DNA of 64,000 nucleotides, from contig NZ_SMLH01000009.1 of NCBI RefSeq assembly GCF_004349315.1, positions 1-64,000 on the forward strand, given 5' to 3'. Numbering within the stretch: position 1 is the stretch's first letter; each line of letters begins with the position of its first letter. Below are positions 28,093 to 36,074 of the stretch, piece by piece. A program made the position numbers and the translations under genes. The DNA is from Flavobacterium ranwuense. GTDB taxonomy: Bacteria > Bacteroidota > Bacteroidia > Flavobacteriales > Flavobacteriaceae. The notes under the pieces were generated by a model, which saw nothing but the letters and a program-made list of their open reading frames with translations, made no database searches and was not told where the DNA came from.

Positions 28093-29169
28093 ATGAAAAA
28101 AATAATAGTTACAGCTTTAATAGCTTTCGGATTTACAACAGTTAATGCTCAAGAAGAGTCAAAAAGTTCCTTCACGTTTTCGGGATATGTTGAGACCTAT
28201 TATAGTTATGATTTTGGGAATCCAGACAATCATGTACGACCGGGATTTATTTACAGTCATAACAAGCATAATGAATTGAATCTGAATTTAGGTTTGGTAA
28301 AAGTGAATTATGCAAAGGATAATATTCGTGGAAACTTTGCACTTATGGCGGGCACATATGCTGAATATAATTTGGCAGCGGAACAGGATTTATTACAAAA
28401 TGTGTATGAGGCGAACATTGGTGTGAAAATTTCGGCAGCCCATAATCTTTGGGTTGATGCGGGAATTATGCCCTCGCATATTGGTTTTGAAAGTGCGATT
28501 GGTAAAGATTGTATGACTTTGACCCGAAGTATTTTGGCGGACAACTCTCCGTATTATGAAACGGGAGTGAAAATTGGCTATACTTCAAAAAGCGAAAAAT
28601 GGTATTTGGCTGCGATGTATTTGAATGGCTGGCAACGCATCCAGAAAGTTGAGGATAATCAAACACCAGCTTTTGGAACGCAAATTACTTATAAACCAAC
28701 TTCAAAAACAACATTGAATTGGAGTACCTACGTTGGAAATGAGCAACCGGATAATGATAGAAAATGGCGTTATTTCAATAACTTTTACGGACAATTTAAA
28801 GTGACTGAAAAAACAAGCGTAATTGCTGGTTTTGATATAGGTTCGCAACAATCAGCCAATAAAAGTGACAAATATGACATTTGGTTTTCTCCAATTTTGA
28901 TTGCGCAATACAAACCAACCGCTAAAATTCAGTTGGCGGCAAGAGGCGAATATTATCAGGACAAAAAAGGGGTAATCATTGCAACGGGAACGCCAAACGG
29001 ATTTAAAACCTACGGTTTCTCGGCTAATTTTGACTATTTAGTTACTGAAAATTTAATGTTCAGAGTAGAAGCCCGAAATTTGAATAGTAAGGATGCGGTA
29101 TTTTTGAAAGATAATTTGCCTAGTAATGACAATTTATTTTTGACGACTTCATTAGCGATTTCGTTTTAA
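28093..29169 (+). CDS. BBP2-family outer-membrane porin linked to the kdp genes
   Basis: This 358-aa beta-barrel protein has a signal peptide (MKKIIVTALIAFGFTTVNAQ) and the OmpL-like/BBP2 porin layout: SGYVETYYSYDF, then alternating aromatic strands (LAAMYLNGWQRI, YFNNFYGQFKV) and a terminal strand ending LAISF. An in-frame ATG 12 bp upstream (28081) lies within a dispersed repeat, so the start at 28093 directly before the signal peptide is preferred. It sits between kdpC and kdpD, which suggests that it lets K+ or another solute cross the outer membrane for the Kdp pump. That role is inferred from context. Confidence 0.85.
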   Translation: MKKIIVTALIAFGFTTVNAQEESKSSFTFSGYVETYYSYDFGNPDNHVRPGFIYSHNKHNELNLNLGLVKVNYAKDNIRGNFALMAGTYAEYNLAAEQDLLQNVYEANIGVKISAAHNLWVDAGIMPSHIGFESAIGKDCMTLTRSILADNSPYYETGVKIGYTSKSEKWYLAAMYLNGWQRIQKVEDNQTPAFGTQITYKPTSKTTLNWSTYVGNEQPDNDRKWRYFNNFYGQFKVTEKTSVIAGFDIGSQQSANKSDKYDIWFSPILIAQYKPTAKIQLAARGEYYQDKKGVIIATGTPNGFKTYGFSANFDYLVTENLMFRVEARNLNSKDAVFLKDNLPSNDNLFLTTSLAISF

Positions 29170-29172
29170 ATA

Positions 29173-29227
29173 AAGTGAAAAGTGAAAAGTGAGATGTTGT
29201 AGATTATAAACATTTTACTTTTCACTT
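29173..29227. repeat. Inverted repeat between porin gene and kdpD
   Basis: aagtgaaaagt occurs twice on the left (29173-29183, 29180-29190) and once inverted on the right (acttttcactt, 29217-29227), so a hairpin of at least 11 bp can form. No T run follows. Confidence 0.55.
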
Positions 29228-29245
29228 CTCATAGAATAAAAAAAT

Positions 29246-30373
29246 ATGGACAACGAAAAAGAAAATAACGTCAAGCACTTTCTGGATTTAATACAAAAAT
29301 CACGCAAAGGAAAGTTTAAAATCTACATTGGGATGAGTGCCGGTGTGGGCAAAACGTTTCGTATGCTGCAGGAAGCACATACTTTATTGAAAAAAGGGAT
29401 TGATGTAAAAATTGGATATATTGAAACACATAATCGAGCGGAAACACACGAATTGCTCGAAGGTTTACCGGTAATTCCAAGACGTACGCTTTTCTATAAA
29501 GGCAAACAACTCGAGGAAATGGATGTGCAAGCCATTATCAATTTGCGTCCTGAGGTGGTTATTGTTGATGAATTGGCGCATACGAATATTGAGGGAAGCA
29601 AGAATGAGAAACGTTGGCAGGACGTTTTGGAGATTTTGGAAACGGGAATTAATGTGATTTCGGCAGTGAATATTCAGCATATTGAAAGTTTGAATGAAGA
29701 CGTGAAACGGATCACGAATGTTGATGTTCAGGAGCGAATTCCGGATAATGTGCTGCGATTGGCCGATGAGGTGGTGAATATTGATTTGACCTCGGAGGAT
29801 TTGATTGCCCGTTTGAAAGAAGGGAAAATTTATACCGCAGATAAAATTCAGACGGCTTTGAATAACTTTTTTAAATCAGATCAAATTTTACAATTGCGGG
29901 AATTGGCGTTGAAAGAAGTTGCGGGTCAAGTGCTTAGAAAAGTAGAGAATGAAGTTCCGAAAAATAGTGCTTTACGACATGAAAAACTGTTGGCTTGCAT
30001 TAGCAGCAATGATAAAACGGCTAAAATTGTTATCAGAAAAGCAGCCCGTTTGGCCAGTTATTACAACTGTAATTGGTATGTTTTATACGTGGAAACACCA
30101 AAAGAAAGCAGCGATAAAATTGCATTGGACAAGCAACGCCATTTGATAAATAATTTCAAATTAGCCACACAACTTGGAGCAGAAGTGATTAAAATTCAAA
30201 ATTCTAATATTACAGATGCCATGCTGAAAATTGTGGAACAAAAAAATATTACAACGGTTTGCATAGGAAAACCGCACTTGAATTTATTTAAAGTAATTTT
30301 GTCAACAACGATTTTCAGGCGCTTATTGAATAGTCTTTCTTTATCGAATGTTGATTTAGTAATTCTGGCATAA
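29246..30373 (+). CDS. KdpD-like protein reduced to the cytoplasmic N-terminal half
   Basis: This 375-aa protein holds the KdpD domain with a Walker A-like loop GMSAGVGKT (29-37) and a VDELAHTN motif, followed by a universal-stress-protein-like domain (about 245-370; VCIGKPHLN). It stops where E. coli KdpD (894 aa) goes on with four membrane helices, a GAF domain and the kinase core; none of these is present. A separate membrane histidine kinase follows 100 bp downstream, so KdpD appears to be split into two proteins. The N-terminal half probably senses intracellular K+, ATP or c-di-AMP-type signals and acts on that kinase; the partner relation is inferred. Confidence 0.9.
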   Translation: MDNEKENNVKHFLDLIQKSRKGKFKIYIGMSAGVGKTFRMLQEAHTLLKKGIDVKIGYIETHNRAETHELLEGLPVIPRRTLFYKGKQLEEMDVQAIINLRPEVVIVDELAHTNIEGSKNEKRWQDVLEILETGINVISAVNIQHIESLNEDVKRITNVDVQERIPDNVLRLADEVVNIDLTSEDLIARLKEGKIYTADKIQTALNNFFKSDQILQLRELALKEVAGQVLRKVENEVPKNSALRHEKLLACISSNDKTAKIVIRKAARLASYYNCNWYVLYVETPKESSDKIALDKQRHLINNFKLATQLGAEVIKIQNSNITDAMLKIVEQKNITTVCIGKPHLNLFKVILSTTIFRRLLNSLSLSNVDLVILA

Positions 30374-30388
30374 AAATAATATAGCCAC

Positions 30389-30470
30389 AGATTCACAAAT
30401 TTACATGAGTAAATTCGTGACAACTAATTAAATAAAAGAGGGATGAGATAGCTTCGTTCCTCGCAATGAC
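30389..30470. repeat. Palindrome plus short dispersed repeat (copy 2) before the histidine kinase
   Basis: An imperfect palindrome (tcacaaattta..taaattcgtga, about 30395-30421) is followed by gatagcttcgttcctcgca plus atgac (30447-30470), the second copy of the short repeat found in front of the porin gene. Confidence 0.5.
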
Positions 30471-30473
30471 AAT

Positions 30474-32210
30474 ATGAGAATTAAAACCAAATTAAACTTG
30501 GGCGTTGGCTTACTTTTTCTAATGATAATTATACTTTCATTAGTGGCTGCGTTTTATATTTTTTCGATAAAAAAAGACACTGAAAATATTCTAAAAGCGA
30601 ATTACAATACGCTCGAATATTCTCGGAATATGCTCCTTTCATTAGATGAAATTAATGTCGATGAAGAAAAAGCAATTGTTATTTTTGAAACGAATCTTAA
30701 GAATCAGATTGCCAATATTACTGAGATTGGCGAAGATAAAGCGACGTATAATTTGCAAAAAAGTTTTGATTTTTTAAAAAAAAATAGGACTGATGAAACT
30801 ATAAAAAACCAAATTCGGCAGGATGTTTTTGAGATTATGAAGTTGAATATGATTGCGATTAAAGAGAAAAGTGATATTGCTACACATACAGCCGAAACCG
30901 CTAATTTGTGGATTGCAGTAACAGGTACACTTTGCTTCTTGATTGCGTTCAATCTATTAGTGAATTTACCCAATAATATTGCCAATCCAATAAAAGAGCT
31001 TACTGCAAGCATTAAAGAAATTGCCAATAAAAATTATTCGGAACGCGTGCATTTTATGAATCATAACGAGTATGGTGATTTGGCCAAATCGTTCAATTCA
31101 ATGGCCCAAAAACTCGAGGAATACAGCAATAGTAATCTGCATAAGCTGTCCTTTGAAAAGAAACGATTAGAAACGCTGATTAACAATATGCATGACCCGA
31201 TTATAGGATTGGACAATGAAGGTCTGATTTTATTTGCGAATGATGAAGCATTGAAAATTATGGGTTTAAAATCGGAAGAAGCTATCGGAAAATTGGCTTC
31301 AACTTTAGCATTAACAAATGATTTGATGAAATCCTTAATTATAAATAATTTATCAAATGATTCCAATACTTCGGGACAAAAATCACTTCCAATGAAAATT
31401 TTTGCCGATGGAAAGGAAAGTTATTTCGAAAAAGAAACAGTAACAATTACTATAAAGCCAACGGGAGAAGACCAAACTATCATTATTGGTGACGTGATTA
31501 TTTTAAGAAATATTACTGTTTTTAAAGAATTGGATTTTGCCAAAACTAATTTCATTGCCACCGTTTCGCATGAGTTGAAAACCCCAATCGCTTCGATTAA
31601 AATGAGTTTGCAATTGCTGGAAAAACCAGAAACAGGAAGTATCAATACCGACCAAAAACAGCTCATTGACGGCATCAATGAGGACAGCCAGAGATTGCTT
31701 AAAATTACAGGAGAATTACTGGAATTATCACAACTGGAAACAGGAAATATTCAGTTGAATATAGAAAAAAGTAATCCGTATGAAATTGTAAATTATGCCA
31801 TTGAAGCGATAAAAGTGCAAGCCGAACAAAAGCAAATCGAATTGCAGATAGAAATGGAGCATAACTTGCCGGAAGTGAAGGCTGACAGTGAAAAAACGGC
31901 TTGGGTTTTAATCAATTTTCTAACCAATGCTATTCGGTATTCTTCGGAAAATAGCAGTATTACGGTACAATTGAAAAAAGAAAATAATCAGATTGCTTTT
32001 CAAGTGATTGATACCGGAAAAGGAATTGACAGCCGCTATAAAACTAAAATTTTCGATAAGTATTTTCAGATTCCCGGAAGCCATAAATCTGGTACGGGAT
32101 TGGGCTTAGCCATAAGCAAGGAATTTATTGAGGCGCAAGGAGGAACCATTGGTATTGAAAGCGAATTAGGACTGGGAAGTACTTTTTATTTTAAGTTGGG
32201 CTGTATATGA
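30474..32210 (+). CDS. Membrane sensor histidine kinase, probable partner of the split KdpD
   Basis: This 578-aa kinase has an N-terminal membrane helix (about 9-31), a helical periplasmic sensor segment, a second helix (about 146-168), HAMP, PAS (about 240-355), a HisKA domain with phospho-acceptor His366 in SHELKTPIAS, and an ATPase domain with N box (NFLTNAIRYSS), G1 (DTGKGID) and G2 (GTGLGLAIS). All catalytic motifs are present. It lies 100 bp after the truncated kdpD in the same orientation. It likely phosphorylates Asp52 of the NtrC-type regulator at the other end of the cluster, completing a Kdp two-component system; inferred from linkage. Confidence 0.93.
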   Translation: MRIKTKLNLGVGLLFLMIIILSLVAAFYIFSIKKDTENILKANYNTLEYSRNMLLSLDEINVDEEKAIVIFETNLKNQIANITEIGEDKATYNLQKSFDFLKKNRTDETIKNQIRQDVFEIMKLNMIAIKEKSDIATHTAETANLWIAVTGTLCFLIAFNLLVNLPNNIANPIKELTASIKEIANKNYSERVHFMNHNEYGDLAKSFNSMAQKLEEYSNSNLHKLSFEKKRLETLINNMHDPIIGLDNEGLILFANDEALKIMGLKSEEAIGKLASTLALTNDLMKSLIINNLSNDSNTSGQKSLPMKIFADGKESYFEKETVTITIKPTGEDQTIIIGDVIILRNITVFKELDFAKTNFIATVSHELKTPIASIKMSLQLLEKPETGSINTDQKQLIDGINEDSQRLLKITGELLELSQLETGNIQLNIEKSNPYEIVNYAIEAIKVQAEQKQIELQIEMEHNLPEVKADSEKTAWVLINFLTNAIRYSSENSSITVQLKKENNQIAFQVIDTGKGIDSRYKTKIFDKYFQIPGSHKSGTGLGLAISKEFIEAQGGTIGIESELGLGSTFYFKLGCI

Positions 32211-32387
32211 TTGAAGGAAATTGATAAAATTGAAAAGATTAAACTCATTATTGCTGACTTAAATTGTAATTTAACAATGTGGTATTTTAAAAATGCAGTA
32301 CTTTTTTACTTAAGAAAAAAGAAATAATATTACTGGACCTGAGGTCTGGTTACGTATTATTCAAATTGTTAGAGTTATAGTCTACTG

Positions 32388-32432
32388 CTTTTTTAAAATT
32401 CCTCACTCAAATTCCTCACTGAGAGAGGAATT
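32388..32432. repeat. ttcctcact repeats and hairpin at the right end of the putative island
   Basis: gcttttttaaaattcctcactc (22 nt) at 32388-32409 closely matches the sequence at 20507-20528 near the left end. A second ttcctcact follows at 32412 and folds into an 8-bp hairpin (aattcctc / gaggaatt). These could be recombinase arm sites; the hairpin could also be a weak terminator for the kinase gene. Confidence 0.4.
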
Positions 32433-32440
32433 AATTTAAA

Positions 32441-32475
32441 TAAAAAACCCTTAAACAATTAATGTCTAAGGGTTT
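32441..32475 (-). terminator. Terminator of the tRNA-Met gene
   Basis: A 9-bp stem (aaaccctta / taagggttt) with a 13-nt loop is followed on the minus strand by a T run. It lies just past the tRNA 3' end and is related in layout, not in exact sequence, to the terminator beside the orphan 3' half. Confidence 0.75.
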
Positions 32476-32520
32476 GTTTTTGTAGCGAGACCGAGATTTG
32501 AACTCGGGACCTCAGGGTTA
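32476..32520. repeat. Right copy of the 45-bp direct repeat, inside the intact tRNA-Met gene
   Basis: These bases are identical to 20389-20433. They cover 7 bp of downstream flank and tRNA positions from the third anticodon base to the discriminator. In the integration model this copy came with the element and restored the tRNA. Confidence 0.85.
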
Positions 32521-32556
32521 TGAATCCTGCGCTCTAACCAACTGAGCTATCTCGCC
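32483..32556 (-). tRNA. tRNA-Met (anticodon CAU)
   Basis: This is a 74-nt cloverleaf on the minus strand: acceptor GGCGAGA with TCTCGCT (one G-T pair), discriminator A, D arm GCTC..GAGC, anticodon loop TTCATAA giving CAU, and T arm CCGAG-TTCGAAT-CTCGG with the invariant TTCGA. CCA is not encoded. CAU could also mean tRNA-Ile2 after lysidine modification; elongator Met is the likelier call, and it is not an initiator because position 1-72 is G-U and the three-G anticodon stem is absent. Confidence 0.9.
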
Positions 32557-32711
32557 ATGATTCCGGATGGATAACCATCCCTGAATGCGGGTGCAAATAT
32601 AAAAATAAAATTAATGCTTGCAAGCATATTTTTAATAAAAAAAAATATTTTTAAAAATGCTTTTTTTTCGGAGTAATATTCTATATATTTCCAAAAAATT
32701 AAATGTAGCTC

Positions 32712-33104
32712 ATGGATCAAAAAGTACGTTACGAAATCGAGTTTCCCATAAATTCTTCGCCTCAATTATTGTATCAATATATATCGACTCCATCAGGTCT
32801 GTCTGAATGGTTTGCCGATAATGTGAACTCTCGAGGTGAGTTTTTTACTTTCATTTGGAATGATTCCCAAGAAAAAGCAAGACTTGCTTCTAAGAAAACA
32901 GGTGAAAAAGTGAAATTCAAATGGGTCGATGAGAATAGTAAAGACACAGAATACTTTTTTGAATTGCATATTTTAGTGGATGAGCTGACCAAGGATGTCT
33001 CTTTAATGGTAGTTGATTTTGCAGAAAAAGATGAAGTTGATGAAGCTACACTATTGTGGGAGAATCAAATTTCGGATCTTAAACATCTAATTGGTTCCGT
33101 ATAG
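32712..33104 (+). CDS. START-like domain protein
   Basis: This is a 130-aa cytoplasmic protein of the START/AHSA1-like fold found in Bacteroidota. The N-terminal strand MDQKVRYEIEFPINSSP is followed by the helix LYQYISTPSGLSEWFADNV typical of the family, then paired beta strands (KVKFKWV, EYFFELHI) and a C-terminal helix (LLWENQISDLKHLIG). Such proteins bind small hydrophobic ligands or act as co-chaperones; the ligand here is unknown. It ends just before a terminator. Confidence 0.85.
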   Translation: MDQKVRYEIEFPINSSPQLLYQYISTPSGLSEWFADNVNSRGEFFTFIWNDSQEKARLASKKTGEKVKFKWVDENSKDTEYFFELHILVDELTKDVSLMVVDFAEKDEVDEATLLWENQISDLKHLIGSV

Positions 33105-33124
33105 TAAAATAGTATTTTATAACT

Positions 33125-33132
33125 TATATTTG
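33125..33132 (+). promoter_or_regulatory. -7 promoter box of the aminotransferase gene, overlapping a terminator
   Basis: TATATTTG is a perfect TAnnTTTG box 27 bp before the ATG at 33160. Its last base is the first base of the terminator stem, so transcription would start inside the hairpin. Confidence 0.55.
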
Positions 33133-33159
33133 CCCTGAATAAAATTTAGGGCTTTTTTT
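33132..33159 (+). terminator. Terminator of the START-like gene, abutting the next start codon
   Basis: The stem gccct / agggc (33132-33136 and 33148-33152) is followed by seven T that end exactly at the ATG of the aminotransferase gene. Confidence 0.65.
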
Positions 33160-33999
33160 ATGATTAATTTTAATGGGACTATTGTATCTGAGGATGCTAA
33201 TATATTGACACAAAACCGAGCTTTTTTATATGGCGATGCCGTTTTTGAAACGGTTAAAATACTAAACAATAAAATCCTTTTTCTCGAGGATCATTATTTT
33301 AGGTTAATGTCTTCAATGCGTGTGGTTCGAATGGAAATTCCGATGACTTTTACCATGGAATATCTAGAAGAACAAATACTTTCTTTAGTTAAAAATAATG
33401 GCGTAGTTAATTCTTCTCGTGCTCGAATTACCGTTTATAGAAATGATGGAGGATTTTATTTACCACAAAACAATACGGTCTCTTTTCTGATCCATTCAAT
33501 AGCACTTGAGAATACGTTGTATTCAATTGAAAAAATGGCATATGAAGTAGATTTATACAAAGATTTTTACATTACAAAACAATTACTTTCGTCTATTAAA
33601 ACGACTAATAAAATCATAAATATAACAGGAAGTATTTTTGCAAATGAAAATGGTTTGGATAATTGTCTGTTGTTGAACGATAGTAAAAATATTGTTGAAG
33701 CATTACAAGGGAATATTTTCATGGTATTAGGCAACAAACTAATTACACCTCCGGTTTCTGAGGGATGTTTGAATGGTGTAATGAGAAAGCAAATTCTTGC
33801 TTTGGCTAAAAAAATAGAAAATTTAGAAGTTGTAGAGGAAATGATTTCTCCATTTGACCTTCAAAAAGCTGACGAATTGTTTATTACAAATGTCATAAAA
33901 GGAATTCAGCCGATAACCCAATACCGAAAAAAAGTATTTGCTACTGATTTATCAGTACTACTGATTGAAAAACTTAATGAAATGATTAGTAATACTTAA
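33160..33999 (+). CDS. Class IV PLP aminotransferase, probable aminodeoxychorismate lyase (PabC-like)
   Basis: This 279-aa fold-type IV PLP enzyme has the N-terminal FNGTIV....AFLYGDAVFETVK signature, the expected Schiff-base lysine in SSIKTTNK, and the cofactor-binding segment ELFITNVIKGIQPI. The family includes branched-chain aminotransferases, D-amino-acid aminotransferase and 4-amino-4-deoxychorismate lyase; length and the GDAVFETV start favour the lyase of folate synthesis, but motifs alone do not settle it. The gene converges with the YqgE gene and overlaps its end by 4 bp. Confidence 0.85.
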   Translation: MINFNGTIVSEDANILTQNRAFLYGDAVFETVKILNNKILFLEDHYFRLMSSMRVVRMEIPMTFTMEYLEEQILSLVKNNGVVNSSRARITVYRNDGGFYLPQNNTVSFLIHSIALENTLYSIEKMAYEVDLYKDFYITKQLLSSIKTTNKIINITGSIFANENGLDNCLLLNDSKNIVEALQGNIFMVLGNKLITPPVSEGCLNGVMRKQILALAKKIENLEVVEEMISPFDLQKADELFITNVIKGIQPITQYRKKVFATDLSVLLIEKLNEMISNT

Positions 34000-34556
34000 T
34001 TTAAGTATGGATTTTCAGGGGCATTAGACCAGATGAGGTATTCTCCACCCAATTCCATGATTTGCTCTTTCCAGAAATGTGTTGCTGATTTTCCAATTAT
34101 TTTATTTTCATAGCTATTAACGGTAATAATCCATGAATGACTTTCCATTTCGTTTTCTAATTGATTTTCATTCCAACCCGTATAACCTAGAAAGAATCGG
34201 ATATTATCGTTATTAATTGCGCCTTTATTGATGAGTTCTTTTGTTGACTCAAAGTCACCTCCCCAGTAAATTCCATTTGAAATTTCAATACTATTAGGAA
34301 TCAAATCTGGAATGTTATGTATAAAATAGAGGTTGTCTTGTTCTACCGGACCACCATTATAAATCTTAAATCGCGCATCTATATCCGGAATTAAATCATG
34401 AATGGTATACTTCAAAGGTTTGTTAATTATAAAACCAACGGATCCTTCTTGATTATAATCAGCTAATAAAATTACCGATCTATTGAATGATAGATCCCCA
34501 ATTATCGTAGGCTCTGCAATGAGCAGGTATCCTTTTTTTAGTTTATCTGTGATCAT
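33996..34556 (-). CDS. YqgE/AlgH family protein (UPF0301)
   Basis: This 186-aa protein carries the family signatures GYLLIAEPTI, FNRSVILLADYNQEGSVGFI, YNGGPVEQDNLYFIHN and a FFLGYTGWNENQLE motif. The family is conserved and structurally known, but its biochemical role is not established. It is transcribed toward the aminotransferase gene. All conserved blocks are present and the length is typical. Confidence 0.93.
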   Translation of the reverse strand: MITDKLKKGYLLIAEPTIIGDLSFNRSVILLADYNQEGSVGFIINKPLKYTIHDLIPDIDARFKIYNGGPVEQDNLYFIHNIPDLIPNSIEISNGIYWGGDFESTKELINKGAINNDNIRFFLGYTGWNENQLENEMESHSWIITVNSYENKIIGKSATHFWKEQIMELGGEYLIWSNAPENPYLN

Positions 34557-34625
34557 CGGAATATAATTTTTATTAAATTTAAGTTTTTTATTATATTAGT
34601 ACAAAATAAAATCGTTGAAAAGCAT

Positions 34626-34652
34626 AAAAAAACCTTCCATCTGGAAGGTTTT
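34626..34652 (-). terminator. Terminator of the HU gene
   Basis: An 11-bp stem (aaaaccttcca / tggaaggtttt) with A/T runs on both sides lies 22 bp past the HU stop codon; the minus-strand T run is the relevant one. Confidence 0.85.
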
Positions 34653-34673
34653 AATTATATTGGAAAACTTAAA

Positions 34674-34946
34674 TTAGTTTACCGCTCCTTCTAATTCTGC
34701 ACCAGCTTTAAATTTCACTACATTTTTAGCAGCGATTTGAATTGTTTTTCCTGTTTGAGGATTTCTACCGTCTCTAGCAGCTCTAGCTGAAACTGACCAT
34801 GATCCAAAACCTACTAAAGATACTCTTCCACCTTTTTTCAAAGTACCACCTACGTTTCCTAAAAATGACTCTAAAGCTAATTTAGCTGCAGCTTTTGTAA
34901 TTCCTGCATCAGCAGCGATAGCATCGATTAATTCTGATTTGTTCAT
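34674..34946 (-). CDS. HU family DNA-binding protein
   Basis: This is a 90-aa histone-like protein: MNKSELIDAIAADAGITKA start, GRVSLVGFGSWSV, and the arm motif RDGRNPQTGKTIQIAAKN with the intercalating-proline region. It bends and compacts DNA as a dimer and serves replication and recombination. It stands alone with its own consensus promoter and terminator. Confidence 0.97.
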   Translation of the reverse strand: MNKSELIDAIAADAGITKAAAKLALESFLGNVGGTLKKGGRVSLVGFGSWSVSARAARDGRNPQTGKTIQIAAKNVVKFKAGAELEGAVN

Positions 34947-34990
34947 AATAAATAGTTATTAATTGTTGGTTAAAAAAAATTGTTAATACA

Positions 34991-35020
34991 CAAATTTAGT
35001 AGGAAATACGTTCCTTGCAA
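34991..35020 (-). promoter_or_regulatory. Consensus flavobacterial promoter of the HU gene
   Basis: On the minus strand this reads TTG, 19 bp, TAAATTTG: a perfect match to the -33/-7 consensus with ideal spacing. It lies about 45 bp upstream of the HU start codon. Confidence 0.8.
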
Positions 35021-35126
35021 GCGTTTTATACGATTTTAGGTTGTTTTGTTGATAACTTATATTTTTTGTTAATAAAAGTAAGGTTATTTCTTGTTAAAAT
35101 GGATTTAACGCCCGTTTTTGTTGGTG

Positions 35127-36074
35127 TTAATGAGTTTTTGCTTCAGTTGAAAATGTAATTCCATTGAGTAATTCGGGTGTATTCATCTTCTTTTTACCCG
35201 GAAACTGCAAACTCAACACTTGAATAAATCCATTTTCTACTGCAACCTTCATTTCTTTTTTAGTACAAATTATACTTCCAATCGTATAATTATGATCTTC
35301 TAAAACAATTTTAGCTTCGTATATTTTTACATTCCATTCTTCATTTTTGTCCTGAATGAAACACCAAGCTGCAGGATACGGGCTCAAACCTCGAATCAGA
35401 TTGTTTATTTCCACAGCTGGTTTTGTCCAGTCTATTTTACAATTTTCTTTGTTAAGTTTGTAAGCCGTTTTAATATCGGCAGTGTCTTTTTGAATAATTG
35501 TGTCCACATTTCCTTTTTCAATCATCTCCAAAGTATGAATAACGGTCTTACTTCCCAAATCCATTAATCGGTCATGCAATTGACCCGCATTTTCGGTCTC
35601 ATCAATTGGTGTTTCCGAGCTTAAAATCATCGCACCGGTATCAATTTTATCGTCAATAAAAAAAGTAGTCACACCCGTTTTAGTCTCTCCATTTATTATT
35701 GCCCAATTAATGGGTGCGGCTCCGCGATAGTTCGGTAGGAGTGAAGCGTGAAGATTGAAAGTTCCTAACACCGGCATTTCCCATACTACTTTTGGTAACA
35801 TTCTAAAAGCAACTACAATTTGTAAATTAGCATTCAACGATTTCAATTCCGATAGAAAAGCTTCGTCTTTAAGGTTTGCAGGCTGTAATAAAGTAAGATC
35901 ATTGGCCAGTGCATATTCTTTTACTGCAGAATATTTTAATTTTTGTCCACGACCTGCAGGTTTGTCTGCGGCGGTAATAACGCCCACAACCTCATAGTTG
36001 TTTTTTAGTATTGTATCTAATATTCCCACGGCAAATTCGGGCGTTCCCATAAAAATAATTCGTAATTTTTCCAT
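35127..36074 (-). CDS. fmt: Methionyl-tRNA formyltransferase
   Basis: This 315-aa enzyme transfers a formyl group from 10-formyltetrahydrofolate to initiator Met-tRNA. The N-terminal domain opens MEKLRIIFMGTPEFAV, and the catalytic block FNLHASLLPNYRGAAPI holds the conserved Asn and His; TTFFIDDKIDTGAMI carries the catalytic Asp. The C-terminal tRNA-binding domain has IRGLSPYPAAWC. Its ATG shares one base with the recQ stop codon (TAATG), so the two genes are probably translationally coupled. Confidence 0.96.
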   Translation of the reverse strand: MEKLRIIFMGTPEFAVGILDTILKNNYEVVGVITAADKPAGRGQKLKYSAVKEYALANDLTLLQPANLKDEAFLSELKSLNANLQIVVAFRMLPKVVWEMPVLGTFNLHASLLPNYRGAAPINWAIINGETKTGVTTFFIDDKIDTGAMILSSETPIDETENAGQLHDRLMDLGSKTVIHTLEMIEKGNVDTIIQKDTADIKTAYKLNKENCKIDWTKPAVEINNLIRGLSPYPAAWCFIQDKNEEWNVKIYEAKIVLEDHNYTIGSIICTKKEMKVAVENGFIQVLSLQFPGKKKMNTPELLNGITFSTEAKTH

